DNA of 19,137 nucleotides, taken from the NCBI GenBank assembly GCA_025360685.1, contig JANYBR010000496.1, positions 1 to 19,137 on the forward strand. The letters are read 5' to 3'. Below, piece by piece: positions 5,543 through 13,399 of the stretch. Under the pieces are notes generated by a model. That model worked only from the letters and a program-made list of their open reading frames with translations, ran no database searches and was not told the origin of the DNA. Source of the DNA: Pseudomonadota bacterium (GTDB taxonomy: Bacteria; Pseudomonadota; Alphaproteobacteria; Micropepsales; Micropepsaceae). Both the position numbers and the translations under genes were made by a program. The first letter of the stretch is position 1. The number at the start of each line of letters is the position of its first letter.

Positions 5543-6611
5543 ACTGATATTCGGCCTGTTCTCGACCTACATGCAGCTGATGTACCTCGTCGCGGGCGCG
5601 ACCTGCTCGGGCATCGGGTTGCTGATCCTTGCCTACGCTGTCTATGTACGCCTGCGCGAGCGTTCCTACCGCGGTGAAATCGTCGCTGATCGCAAGGAAG
5701 GCTCCGGTCAGGCCATGTACTGGCCCGTCGTCGCCTATAGCGACGAGCACGGGCAACGCCATGAAGCCGTCGCCAACTCAAGGTCATCTCTGCTATCAGG
5801 CCAGGTGCCCGGAACACGGGTGACGCTGTTCGCCGATCCCGCCAAACCGGACTCGCCGATGCTTGCCAGGGACTGGTGGCTGCTGTCGGCGGCCGGCGCC
5901 ATCGTGCTCGCGGTCGGCTATCCCTTCATCCATCTGGGACTGAAGGGTCTGCACTTCAACTGGACGACGGCGCTGGTGGCGGCAGGAATCTCCGTCTACC
6001 TCGCTGCGAGGATTTTTCGCTTCGTTCATCCGCTTCTCGATGCCCGCAAGTCGTGGAAGCTGAACGCCGCGCCGTACGTTTCGCTGCGCGACAAACAGGA
6101 ACAGCGGCAGAACCTTCCGATCGTCACAGACAACGAGATCGCCGCCGCCAAGCTCGCGCACGCAAAGTGGATCAGTTCGGCGCGACCCGTCGCCATGGTT
6201 CTGGGGCTGGCTCTGTTTGCGGGTGGTGGCTTCTGGTTCGCGCATCAGATCTCTTTCCTGCATGCGGCCGTCACAACCTTAGGAGAGGTGGTGCGCAACG
6301 ACACGACGCAGGACAACGGCTCGTACAGCTATCATGCCGTCGTTCTGTTCACCGACAGGGATGGACGGCGCATCCTCTACCGTGACCCGGTCGGCACGTC
6401 GCCGCCCTGGTATGGCGAAGGCGACCGGGTGAAAGTCCTCTACCTGGCGCGCGAGCCCAGCCGCATCATGCTCGATCGCGGTGTGTGGAACTGGCTGGTA
6501 TCGGTTCTGGTTGCCTCAGCCGGCGCACTGCTTTTTGCCGCCGGCCTGTACGGTTACGCGGCACGGCGGGGCACCGAGGCGCCCCCGGTCGCTGCCACAG
6601 CGACTGAGTAG
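5535..6611 (+). CDS. Membrane protein with two DUF3592-type modules
   Basis: A 358-residue membrane protein. Two copies of the DUF3592 pattern can be read. Module 1 (residues ~44-110) has SYRGEIVADR, MYWPVVAYSDEHGQ and GTRVTLFADPAKPDSP. Module 2 (~248-313) has GEVVRNDTTQDN, YSYHAVVLFTDRDGR and GDRVKVLYLAREPSR. Each is an extracytoplasmic-type beta domain flanked by membrane helices at about 14-38, 113-133, 141-160, 217-238 and 318-342. The modules differ greatly, so the duplication is old. The family has no established function. There is no strong Shine-Dalgarno; ATGs at 5568 and 5580 are alternatives. It is convergent with the secreted protein gene at 6695. Confidence 0.75.
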   Translation: MFTLIFGLFSTYMQLMYLVAGATCSGIGLLILAYAVYVRLRERSYRGEIVADRKEGSGQAMYWPVVAYSDEHGQRHEAVANSRSSLLSGQVPGTRVTLFADPAKPDSPMLARDWWLLSAAGAIVLAVGYPFIHLGLKGLHFNWTTALVAAGISVYLAARIFRFVHPLLDARKSWKLNAAPYVSLRDKQEQRQNLPIVTDNEIAAAKLAHAKWISSARPVAMVLGLALFAGGGFWFAHQISFLHAAVTTLGEVVRNDTTQDNGSYSYHAVVLFTDRDGRRILYRDPVGTSPPWYGEGDRVKVLYLAREPSRIMLDRGVWNWLVSVLVASAGALLFAAGLYGYAARRGTEAPPVAATATE

Positions 6612-6694
6612 GGCGCGCCCGACCGCCCAAGCCAATTTCTTCTTCGGTTCGAACGCAGGCATGCGCCGCTTGGCGCCCGCGGTTTGCCGTTGCG

Positions 6695-7303
6695 CTATTT
6701 TGCCAGGCCGCAGCCATCCACGCTGCAAACCAAATTCGTGCATTGTGCGCCCGCCATGGTCACCGTTTGCGAGGCGGCGGTGCTTGCCGGATCAACAACG
6801 CTTGGCGTCAGTACCTGCAGATGTGCCTGAATCGTCTTGAGCGACACTGCCAGCTTCTGCATCGGCGCATTCGGGTCTTCCTTTGTGACGTCGGTGCTGC
6901 CGCCAAAGACAAAGGTGTAGAGTCCGCTGCTGGGCGTTCCCGCAGGCGGCAGTGCCGCCGGCACGCTGGTCCCATCGCTCAACACGAGCGCCACCGTCAC
7001 GTTCGTCGTCGTCGATGTGAGCGTGGCGCGATAGTTGAGCGATACCGGACAGAATTGCGGGCCCGAAAGGACACCGGAAGCGTTCGGCGTAGTGTGCGTG
7101 AAATGCGCGTCCTGCAGCCAGACGGCATCGAGCTTCACTCTCACCCAGGGCGACGGATTTGGCGTACGCAGCATGCCAGGCTTCAGCTGGTGCATCTTGT
7201 CGCCAGGCACTTTGCCGGGCATGTCTCCGCCCGGAGCGGCCAGCGAAGGACTCGCGAACGACAGCGCGAAGATCAAAACCGTCAGACTGCTGATAAGTCG
7301 CAT
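6695..7303 (-). CDS. Secreted hypothetical protein with C-terminal cysteines
   Basis: A 202-residue exported protein of unknown family. The ATG at 7303 is chosen over a frame open 60 codons further upstream because GGTGGGGGAG precedes it and a standard signal peptide follows (MRLISSLTVLIFALSFA, likely cleavage after SLA-A). The first mature stretch (GGDMPGKVPGDKMHQLKPGM) is polar and probably flexible. The body has T/S/V-rich strands (RATLTSTTTNVTVALVLSDG) typical of a beta-sandwich. One Cys sits mid-protein (QFCPV) and three near the end (AQCTNLVCSVDGC), enough for two disulfides in the periplasm. A lipoprotein gene lies 180 bases upstream on the same strand and may be co-transcribed. Confidence 0.7.
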   Translation of the reverse strand: MRLISSLTVLIFALSFASPSLAAPGGDMPGKVPGDKMHQLKPGMLRTPNPSPWVRVKLDAVWLQDAHFTHTTPNASGVLSGPQFCPVSLNYRATLTSTTTNVTVALVLSDGTSVPAALPPAGTPSSGLYTFVFGGSTDVTKEDPNAPMQKLAVSLKTIQAHLQVLTPSVVDPASTAASQTVTMAGAQCTNLVCSVDGCGLAK

Positions 7304-7483
7304 GCGTCTCCCCCACCTTATGACCCGATGCAATCCGTACAATAGCACGAACACCTGCTTCAGTCCCCGGGCATGAAACAGGCATGTCTTGTCCCGCATG
7401 CTCAGCCGGCGCCTTGGCGCGAAAGCGACCGCTCGGGGGCGACGGTACGCAGCGCTTTGTCCTTCGGACCGTTCGCCCGCCAC

Positions 7484-7744
7484 TCAGTTCGGCTTGGAGG
7501 GCGTAATGGGCTTGGGGAGAAGAAGAAATCCTTTGTTGGCGTATTCGGTAATGCAGGAATTCATCCGATCGCGTTCGGATTTTGGCGCATCGGCTCGCTC
7601 GATATCTCCTTCGCATTCGACAGTTTCTGCGGTCGCTGGGTTGTACATCTGGCGCGTGCCAGGATTATCGCCGAGCAGGAATCCGCAGCCCGACAGGAGT
7701 AGCGCCGGAATCAGCAGAAGCGCTTTTCTTCCAGAAGTCAGCAT
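7484..7744 (-). CDS. Small lipoprotein
   Basis: An 86-residue protein with a type II signal peptide: KALLLIPALLLSGC is a good lipobox (L-L-S-G-C, modified Cys at residue 20). The Asp five residues after it is too far away to count as an Asp+2 inner-membrane retention signal, so the outer membrane is the likely address. The mature part has two more Cys (VECEGDIE and NSCITEYANKG), possibly a disulfide, and a short hydrophobic segment GFLLLPKP near the end. I know no named family. It is divergent to the PAS-type protein gene, with 149 bases between the starts. Confidence 0.7.
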   Translation of the reverse strand: MLTSGRKALLLIPALLLSGCGFLLGDNPGTRQMYNPATAETVECEGDIERADAPKSERDRMNSCITEYANKGFLLLPKPITPSKPN

Positions 7745-7850
7745 CTCTCTAGGCTCACAGTATCTATTGTGGGCAATCCAGCAGGTGTACGACCCGGCAT
7801 GGGGCGACGGCTTCTCGCCCTGGGAGAGTCAACCAAATCAGAATTAACTT

Positions 7851-7868
7851 ACTATAACCACTTATAGT
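7851..7868. promoter_or_regulatory. AT-rich perfect palindrome in a divergent promoter region
   Basis: ACTATAA and TTATAGT form a perfect 7-bp inverted repeat around CCAC. It stands out from the GC-rich surroundings, is 25 bases before the PAS-type gene start and 106 bases before the lipoprotein start on the other strand, and is followed by a short T-run. An operator for a dimeric regulator or a core promoter element is possible; each arm contains a -10-like TATAGT/TATAA. Confidence 0.4.
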
Positions 7869-7893
7869 GTAGGTTTTTTCGCGTCCAACGTCG

Positions 7894-8442
7894 GTGAGTT
7901 CTGTGTGGTCCTACCCCAAGGCAGTGGCTGCGATCGAGAAACTCGGCCTCGCCGAAAGGAACGTGAAGTTCGCGCACTATTGGCTGTCACTGTGGAAGGG
8001 CGAGCTTCCGCCAACGCGATCGAGCTTCAATCCGGACAGCGTCCACGACCTTCTCCCCGGAATCGGGCTTGTGGAAGTGAAGGCCAACCATGACCCCATC
8101 TGCCGCCTATCCGGGACGGCCATCGATGTCGCGATGGGGCGGCCACTGACCGGCGTGAACCTGCTCGATTTTGTTTCAGTCACAGGCAAAGAGATTCGCC
8201 GCACGCGCATCAAAGCGATAGTCGAGGGCAGCGTGTCCGTTTCGAGGACGCCGTACCGCCAAGCTGATCAGACGAAGTTGATCGAGACCGTGCAGCTGCC
8301 GTTCTTTGGAGTGACGCAAGAGGGTTCGCGTCTCTACATGGCGCACACCAACTGGCGACCCGGAGACGGATTCGCAAGCCCGCCGACGCCTAGTGAACCA
8401 CTTGGCTTTCCGGAAACGTATCACTCCGTGTCTTTCGGCTGA
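7894..8442 (+). CDS. PAS_5-type domain protein
   Basis: A 182-residue soluble protein. Residues 24-100 follow the alphaproteobacterial PAS_5 pattern: an aromatic helix HYWLSLWKGELPPTRSSF (W, rg-x-x-P-x-R), NPDSVHDLLPGIGLVEV, CRLSGTAIDVAMGRPLTG and LLDFVSV. This is followed by an I/E-V-x-L-P-F strand (IETVQLPFFG) and a final MAHTNWRPGD. PAS domains sense small ligands or protein partners; no effector domain is attached, so it may work through another protein. The start is a GTG without a good Shine-Dalgarno; a second in-frame GTG lies three codons on. The gene is divergent to the lipoprotein gene and an AT-rich palindrome lies just upstream. Confidence 0.7.
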   Translation: MSSVWSYPKAVAAIEKLGLAERNVKFAHYWLSLWKGELPPTRSSFNPDSVHDLLPGIGLVEVKANHDPICRLSGTAIDVAMGRPLTGVNLLDFVSVTGKEIRRTRIKAIVEGSVSVSRTPYRQADQTKLIETVQLPFFGVTQEGSRLYMAHTNWRPGDGFASPPTPSEPLGFPETYHSVSFG

Positions 8443-8495
8443 GGCGACCTCGCACCAGTTCGCGTATGCGAGCATCGTTCAACGCTCATTTGAAC

Positions 8496-8522
8496 GTCCA
8501 CCTTGAGCCGGAAGCGGCACTC
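8496..8522 (+). repeat. Dispersed palindromic repeat, copy 5 (degenerate)
   Basis: gtccacctt, gagccg, gaagcggcactc. It is one base shorter than the consensus with several changes in the arms, but its order and tail are recognisable. It lies 13 bases beyond the stop of the minus-strand CPBP gene. Confidence 0.5.
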
Positions 8523-8535
8523 GGACGCGATGGTC

Positions 8536-9360
8536 TCAGAAATCAGTCTGAAAGTCGGCAGCATTGCCACTCTCGCGTCCAAGGCCCAGCTGTGCGCGGG
8601 TTGCGGCCACGACCAGGATGGCGGCGACGCTGTAGACGAGAGCGGTATACATGGCGCCGTCGCCCTCCAGCACCATAAAGCGGTTGGAGGCCCAGTGCAT
8701 GAGGATCGCGGGGATCACCGCACCGCGCGTATTGACCGCCACCCAGCTCATCAGCACCGTCTGCGCCACCACCGCCAGCAGGAACCAGCCGACCGATAGC
8801 GACGATTGCGGCATGCCAGAGAACAGGAACGCCGGCAGGTGCCACACCGCCCACACCGCGCCGAGCAGCACCGACGCGACCGCCGGATTGAAACGCTGCA
8901 ACATCCGGGGCAGCGCATAGCCGCGCCAGCCGGGATCCTCGCCGATCGGACCAGGATCGATCACCAGCATCGAAAGTCCGTACCATGCCAGGGCGGGCCA
9001 GGCCGCGAAGTCGAGAACCGGCGGCGGCGGGGTATGGTCGACAGCGGCTCGGATAAAGCTCGCGCAGAGTGCGAGCGCCGCCATTCCGAGCGTCGCGATC
9101 AGGTACCAGTGCAGCGTGATGCGCCAGCGAAAGGTGCGGACGAAAAGATCGCGTAGGCCCGCGGCGCCGTCGAACGCGTAAGCCAGGACAAAGGCCCAAA
9201 TCGTCGGCGTCCAGATCGTCAGGAAGACGATGGGATTCCACAACGTCACGGGACCGAAATGCCCTGTCGTCCATGCCGGAAACAACAGGAACAGCGCGCT
9301 TAGCCCCCAGGCAAAAACGTAAGTGAGCACATAGTAGACGACGATGCCTCTGCGGTTCAT
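8536..9360 (-). CDS. CPBP (CAAX-like) family intramembrane metalloprotease
   Basis: A 274-residue polytopic membrane protein of the CPBP/Abi family, related to the CAAX prenyl protease Rce1. The three catalytic motifs are visible: GEDPGWRGYALPR (residues 140-152; E141, D142, R146), WAVWHLP (His174) and MHWASN (His222, Asn226). In most members motif 1 is EExxxR; here the second acid is Asp. Hydrophobic segments occupy most of the chain. Bacterial members cleave or process membrane substrates and some give bacteriocin self-immunity; the substrate here is unknown. The ATG at 9360 is chosen because it gives the normal family N-terminus (MNRRGIVVYYVLTYVFAW) with AGGGG just upstream; a longer frame adds 29 unlikely residues. 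Single gene, flanked by palindromic repeats on both sides. Confidence 0.85.
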   Translation of the reverse strand: MNRRGIVVYYVLTYVFAWGLSALFLLFPAWTTGHFGPVTLWNPIVFLTIWTPTIWAFVLAYAFDGAAGLRDLFVRTFRWRITLHWYLIATLGMAALALCASFIRAAVDHTPPPPVLDFAAWPALAWYGLSMLVIDPGPIGEDPGWRGYALPRMLQRFNPAVASVLLGAVWAVWHLPAFLFSGMPQSSLSVGWFLLAVVAQTVLMSWVAVNTRGAVIPAILMHWASNRFMVLEGDGAMYTALVYSVAAILVVAATRAQLGLGRESGNAADFQTDF

Positions 9361-9488
9361 CGGGACCCCTGGAACGATTTCGCTCCAGTTGGATGCGCCC
9401 AAATGAATGGCAGATGCACGCGCAGGAAAAATCGCGTGGCGAAGCAAAAGTTTTCAGTCACCTGAACCTAGCCGCACGGACAGCCAAA

Positions 9489-9516
9489 GTCCGCTATGGG
9501 TCGAAAGCGGTCATTC
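9489..9516 (+). repeat. Dispersed palindromic repeat, copy 6
   Basis: Nearly consensus: gtccgctat, gggtcg, aaagcggtc, attc. It lies between the CPBP start and the cupin stop, 28 bases past the latter. Confidence 0.75.
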
Positions 9517-9544
9517 GGAATTGCGAAGCCGGATGCTCCAAGAC

Positions 9545-10000
9545 CTAGGCATACGGCCTGCCATCCTTGTGCACGAACCGGCCGTCGGCGTTGGTGCTCA
9601 TCATGTCGATGTCAGAACACACGGTTACATCGTCGGACGAGCGCGAGCCAACTTCCAGGTAAACCGCCACCACGCCCGATCTGTTGATCATGTGATGGCC
9701 GTTGCCAGAGTTTTTCGGAAACGCCGCGCAATCGCCGGCGCGCAGCACGCTCGCGCCGCCATCTTCGATAAGCGTCAGTTCTCCTTCGAGCACATAGACA
9801 AATTCGTCTTCCGCCGAATGCCAGTGGCGTTGGCTCGACCAATTGCCCGGCGGCAGGCGCATGAGATTGAGCCCGAAGTCACTAAGCCCGCCGGCGTTGC
9901 CCAGCCTCTGCCGCACGCGTTCAGCGCAGGGTGCATTGAACTGGGATGGATAGCCTGTGCCTTTGCGTTCTGGCACCGCGGCGATGTCGATCTTGGGCAT
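9545..10000 (-). CDS. Cupin domain protein
   Basis: A 151-residue soluble single-domain cupin. Motif 1 is RHWHSAEDEFVYVLEGE: His59, His61 and Glu64 or Glu66 as metal ligands, with Gly73 at the end. Motif 2 is GDCAAFPKNSGNGHHMIN, with His102/His103 as the fourth ligand and Asn106 after it. The C-terminus RFVHKDGRPYA is a common ending for this subgroup of small alphaproteobacterial cupins. Metal binding is therefore likely, but the reaction or ligand cannot be read off; such proteins range from sugar isomerase-like to simple sensors. The ATG at 10000 has only a weak GGA upstream. It is a single gene, bounded by palindromic repeats. Confidence 0.85.
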   Translation of the reverse strand: MPKIDIAAVPERKGTGYPSQFNAPCAERVRQRLGNAGGLSDFGLNLMRLPPGNWSSQRHWHSAEDEFVYVLEGELTLIEDGGASVLRAGDCAAFPKNSGNGHHMINRSGVVAVYLEVGSRSSDDVTVCSDIDMMSTNADGRFVHKDGRPYA

Positions 10001-10075
10001 GGCTGTTTTTCCATATGATGTTGTCGTGTGGAGACAATAGCCGAATTTGATTTGCCGCCCAGCCGACGGGCAAAT

Positions 10076-10103
10076 GTCCGCTTTGGGTCGAAGGCGGTCA
10101 TTC
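10076..10103 (+). repeat. Dispersed palindromic repeat, copy 7
   Basis: gtccgcttt, gggtcg, aaggcggtc, attc; close to consensus. Read on minus it opens a spurious peptide beginning MTAFDPKRTF, a phrase I recall from mis-annotated short proteins in alphaproteobacteria. It lies 78 bases past the stop of the hydrolase-cyclase gene. Confidence 0.8.
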
Positions 10104-10181
10104 TTTCAGGAGTCGCCGCCTAAGACCGGCTCGCGGGTTCTTTCCTTGCGACACAATGTTCTGTGGCAGTGCCTGTTGAAG

Positions 10182-11495
10182 CTACTGCACGGCGAACAGA
10201 CGCCACTCGCCCGGCACGCCCTTGAGCGTATGCGCACCTCGTTCGCAGAACTGCAGCCCGGAACCCGCGACCAGGTCCTTGACCGTGCTTGACACCATCA
10301 CCTCGTCGGAGCCGGCCAGGGCCGCGACCCGGGCGGCGATGTTCACCGCCAGTCCGCTGACATCGTTGCCTTTGAGTTCACACTCGCCGGTATGAAGCCC
10401 AATGCGGATCTTCAAACCCAGCGGCCGCAGCCTCTCGTGCATCGCCCGAGCACAGCGTATGGCGCGCGCAGGTCCATCGAATGTGGCCACGAGTCCGTCC
10501 CCCCAAGTGTTGATCTCATGCCCGCGGAACGCGGCCAATTCTTTCCTCAATATCGTGTAGTGGTCGGCGAGTAGCTCGCGCCAACGCGCGTCTCCCAGCT
10601 CGGCGGCATGTTCCGTTGAGCGCACGATGTCGGTGAACATGACCGTGGCGACCATCCGGTCCGGCTCGACGAGGTGATGTCGCTCGCCGGTAATGAATTC
10701 CTCGATCTCATCGGCGATGACATCCTGTGTTTCAATGTCGACCACACTGTGGTCGACGCCCTGAAGCTCGACATACTTGGCGCCAGGAATGTGCTCGGCC
10801 AGGTAGCGGCCGGCGGCGACGGGAACGATCTGGTCGCCGACTCGGTGAAGTATCAGAGTTGGCACTCGTACCGTGGCGAGGAGATGATCAACGTCAATCT
10901 CATGGTTCGCGTTCATCAGGGCGACGATTGAGGCGGGGCTCGCTGACGCACGCTCCCATCGGCCCCCCCACTCCAGGGCCGCCTGGTCATTGGCTTGGCT
11001 TGGCATGTTCAGGCGCCACAATACGCCTTCTCCCCAATGCGCTTCCAATTCAGCGACGAATTGACGGTCAGGCCAAGTCACCTCAAAGGGTCCAGTTTTT
11101 CTCGAGCCAAAACTTCCGTACAGCACCAGCGCGGTCGTGCGAGACGGATAGCTGGCCGCGAACATCACGCACATCGGACCACCCTCCGACCAGCCGTAGA
11201 TGGTCGCGCGTTCGGAGCCTGCCGCGTCCATCACGGCGCGCATATCAGCAATCCGCTCTTCGAGTGTATGTTCCGCGACCCTATCCGAGAGCCCTTGTCC
11301 GCGTTTGTCGAATACGATGACCCGCGCGAATGCCGTGAGCCTCTTGAGCAGGTGCTGGTTGCTTCGCGTACGCCACAGCATCTCCACGTGCGAAAGCGAG
11401 CCCGGAATCAGCACGATGTCGCGCGGGCCCTCGCCGAAGACGCGATACGCGATGTGAGCTTCTCCGCTACGGGCATATTTTACCGGGCTATCCAT
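10182..11495 (-). CDS. Alpha/beta hydrolase fused to class III nucleotide cyclase domain
   Basis: A 437-residue soluble two-domain protein. Residues ~10-268 are an alpha/beta hydrolase: oxyanion-region IPGSLSHVE, FDKRGQGLSD, nucleophile elbow GWSEGG (Ser103), Asp221 in HRVGDQIVP and His249 in GVDHS, a complete triad. Residues ~278-437 are a class III adenylyl/guanylyl cyclase domain: metal-binding Asp289 (MFTDIVRST) and Asp333 (TWGDGL), and Asn385/Arg389 (AVNIAAR) for the transition state. The base-selecting Lys that often precedes GDG is Asn329 here, so the nucleotide preference or even activity is uncertain. Such fusions are found in rhizobia and mycobacteria and may let ligand binding or hydrolysis steer cyclic nucleotide output. 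The ATG at 11495 has AAGGA upstream; a longer frame adds 25 basic residues. Single gene. Confidence 0.85.
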   Translation of the reverse strand: MDSPVKYARSGEAHIAYRVFGEGPRDIVLIPGSLSHVEMLWRTRSNQHLLKRLTAFARVIVFDKRGQGLSDRVAEHTLEERIADMRAVMDAAGSERATIYGWSEGGPMCVMFAASYPSRTTALVLYGSFGSRKTGPFEVTWPDRQFVAELEAHWGEGVLWRLNMPSQANDQAALEWGGRWERASASPASIVALMNANHEIDVDHLLATVRVPTLILHRVGDQIVPVAAGRYLAEHIPGAKYVELQGVDHSVVDIETQDVIADEIEEFITGERHHLVEPDRMVATVMFTDIVRSTEHAAELGDARWRELLADHYTILRKELAAFRGHEINTWGDGLVATFDGPARAIRCARAMHERLRPLGLKIRIGLHTGECELKGNDVSGLAVNIAARVAALAGSDEVMVSSTVKDLVAGSGLQFCERGAHTLKGVPGEWRLFAVQ

Positions 11496-11613
11496 CGCTT
11501 CGATCCTTCGACGATGTGGGCTCCTGAACGGAATATTAGGCTCGCCGGCCAGTCCTGAGAAGGATCGCAAGATGGGGCGAAACTCCCGCTACGCCGGATG
11601 TTCAGGCTGAATT

Positions 11614-11641
11614 GTCCGCCTTGGCTCGAGTGCGGACGTTC
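11614..11641 (+). repeat. Dispersed palindromic repeat, copy 8
   Basis: gtccgcctt, ggctcg, agtgcggac, gttc. The outer six bases of the arms (GTCCGC/GCGGAC) pair perfectly. It shares the ctt/agt variant with copy 11, so the two form a subfamily. Confidence 0.75.
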
Positions 11642-11740
11642 AAACGGATATCCCCCCACGCGTGGAATGCCTAACGATCTAATGCCGCCGCTTCGAAGAT
11701 CGAACGCTCTGGGAATCGTCCTTACGTCCGGCGCGGGGGC

Positions 11741-12454
11741 TCAGTCCGAACTTCGAAGCATCAAGTTGATCAGGGCGGCGTTGGCCTCGCGCAGGGCTTC
11801 CAAATACGCCGACATAGCCTCTGCCGAGTACTCGCCGCCACTCCAAATCCGCTCGCCAAAATGTCCTTCAAGTTCAGCTTCTGGTGCGTAGACGGTTCGA
11901 ACCGCGAAGGTTTTGCCATTGAGCGTAGCATTGATCTCGACGATGAGCGGAGAGCGTGATGTCCTCGCTTCTGAAGGAAAATACCAGCCGCCGCTGGTCT
12001 GCACTTCCGTGCAGTCATGTGGCATCAGCAATGCCGCAGCAAGATGGTCCGCCGCTCCACCCGTAGCGGAGATGACCTCCGATTCTATCCGACTGGCGTT
12101 GAAGAAAACTCTGTATCTGTTGACGGTAACTGTCGAATGCGGAAACTTACTGCCAAGTGCATCCGACAATTCCCGACCGAGTAGCACAAGTCTAGGTGTG
12201 GTTTCCTGCTCTTCGCCAAGTCGGCGAATGCCATTGTCGCAGCTCCCGATCCATGTGGAGAGTTGCGTCGTCTGCTTCTCAATGGGCGGTCGAGCGTCGA
12301 CCACCATCACCAGAGGCGCCGCGGACTGCTCCAGCGGCGTGTCCGCGGCACTCGCCACAGTGAAGACTCCTGCTGAAGCCAGCGCGGCAACCAGCATCAT
12401 CACAAAGTTTTGTTTCATCCTCGGCGCGCTGGAAATCGGCAATCTGTTTGTCAT
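11741..12454 (-). CDS. Secreted hypothetical protein with one probable disulfide
   Basis: A 237-residue exported protein of unknown family. The ATG at 12454 has an excellent ribosome binding site (GGGGAGG, 4-5 bases upstream on minus). The signal peptide is long: a polar n-region to about residue 17, then a hydrophobic core (FVMMLVAALASAGVF) and a likely cut after ASA36. A second Met at residue 13 would give a shorter signal peptide. The mature part has just two Cys (72 and 148), suggesting a disulfide in the periplasm. It contains two hydrophobic strands (APLVMVVDARPP and TTPRLVLLGREL), a central beta region (TVTVNRYRVFFNASRIESEV) and a C-terminal Ala/Leu helix. No enzyme motif is seen. It lies between the cyclase and Omp25-like genes, all minus, each with its own palindromic repeat in the gap. 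Confidence 0.65.
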   Translation of the reverse strand: MTNRLPISSAPRMKQNFVMMLVAALASAGVFTVASAADTPLEQSAAPLVMVVDARPPIEKQTTQLSTWIGSCDNGIRRLGEEQETTPRLVLLGRELSDALGSKFPHSTVTVNRYRVFFNASRIESEVISATGGAADHLAAALLMPHDCTEVQTSGGWYFPSEARTSRSPLIVEINATLNGKTFAVRTVYAPEAELEGHFGERIWSGGEYSAEAMSAYLEALREANAALINLMLRSSD

Positions 12455-12596
12455 TGACCTCCCCACACGAAAATGAAGTGCGACCGTGACTGCCGAACCC
12501 GGTTTGAAGTCAGCGCTGTCCTCGATCGCACCGACCCTTGGCTCGCCTACCTCCGCCATTGAGACAGATCAGCAATTGCCGGGCAACTGGATGAAC

Positions 12597-12624
12597 GTCC
12601 GCATTGGGTCGCAAGCAGATATTC
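12597..12624 (+). repeat. Dispersed palindromic repeat, copy 9
   Basis: gtccgcatt, gggtcg, caagcagat, attc. The left arm, centre and tail are well kept while the right arm has drifted. It lies 106 bases past the stop of the Omp25-like gene. Confidence 0.65.
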
Positions 12625-12730
12625 GCTTCAGGGCGAGGCGAGAGGGCCAAGAGGACGAGGTTCGCTCGCCCCGCAAGGACGCTCTTTCGGTACGGACGAC
12701 CAGGAGAACCAGGCTCCCCGCGTTCCCAGA

Positions 12731-13399
12731 TCAGAACTTCCAGACCAGCGCTGCGCGCGCTTGTGGCGCGGTAAAATCGACGATGTAGAAGTCTGACGGA
12801 CCCTGCGTGTAGCGCACCCGACCATAGTCGGCATAGAGAAATTCCACACGTCCGACCAAGCAGTCTGTGAACGCTTCCTCCACGCCAGCACCGATCGTCC
12901 AGCCCACGCGCGTTTTTCCAATGAAATCGATCTCGGTGAAGCGCAGATCGGTGATCGCCAAACCACCCGCGACAAAAAGCAAGGTTTCGGGAGCGACGGT
13001 ATAGCCAAGCCTTAGGCGTCCGTTCGCCGCCCAGTGCAAGGCGTAGCGCAGCGGCTCCACTATCGCTCCGTGTCCATGCACGTCAGCCAGACTCGCGTCG
13101 ACTTCTGTGCCGTAGACCCACGCACCATCTTGCCAGTTGAAGCCCGCAAGCAGACCACCCATCACGCCACTGGTGTTGGCTCCTGGCTCCACCAGGACGC
13201 CCGTATCAACGACGCGCGTGTTGCCAAACATGTAGCCGACGTCCGCACCCACATACGGCCCGGCCCAGTCGAATGCCATAGACGCGGGTCTCGGCGCGAC
13301 AGGCATGACCGTTGGTTCGGTTGCCTCTGCGCCAAGAGCGGAGTCGCAACCGCAAAGTATCAATGCACCAAACAGCAGATTACAGATGGTCGATTTCAT
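12731..13399 (-). CDS. Outer membrane beta-barrel protein, Omp25/opacity-like
   Basis: A 222-residue outer membrane protein. After the signal peptide (STICNLLFGALILCGCDSA, cut near LGA-E) comes the hallmark FDWAGPYVGADVGYMFGN of the Omp25/Omp31 family of alphaproteobacteria, then LAGFNWQDGAWVYGTEVDA (the conserved G-x-N-W-Q...G-x-E strand). Alternating strands follow and the chain ends LVWKF with the C-terminal Phe needed for barrel assembly. Family members are 8-stranded barrels that stabilise the envelope. The ATG at 13399 is supported by GAGGGGGACC upstream; an open frame of 35 more codons is unlikely to be used. The Cys pair in the signal region could mimic a lipobox, but the pattern (L-C-G-C) is not typical. 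Confidence 0.85.
   Translation of the reverse strand: MKSTICNLLFGALILCGCDSALGAEATEPTVMPVAPRPASMAFDWAGPYVGADVGYMFGNTRVVDTGVLVEPGANTSGVMGGLLAGFNWQDGAWVYGTEVDASLADVHGHGAIVEPLRYALHWAANGRLRLGYTVAPETLLFVAGGLAITDLRFTEIDFIGKTRVGWTIGAGVEEAFTDCLVGRVEFLYADYGRVRYTQGPSDFYIVDFTAPQARAALVWKF

Noticed and set aside
9407..10018. A 203-codon plus-strand frame opposite the cupin gene
   Set aside because: It lies antisense to a cupin with intact metal motifs, has His/Ala/Arg-rich composition typical of a complementary frame, and has no ribosome binding site.
10044..10101. A minus-strand peptide beginning MTAFDPKRTF as a gene
   Set aside because: It starts inside repeat copy 7 and is read through by the palindrome sequence; this is a known kind of spurious call.
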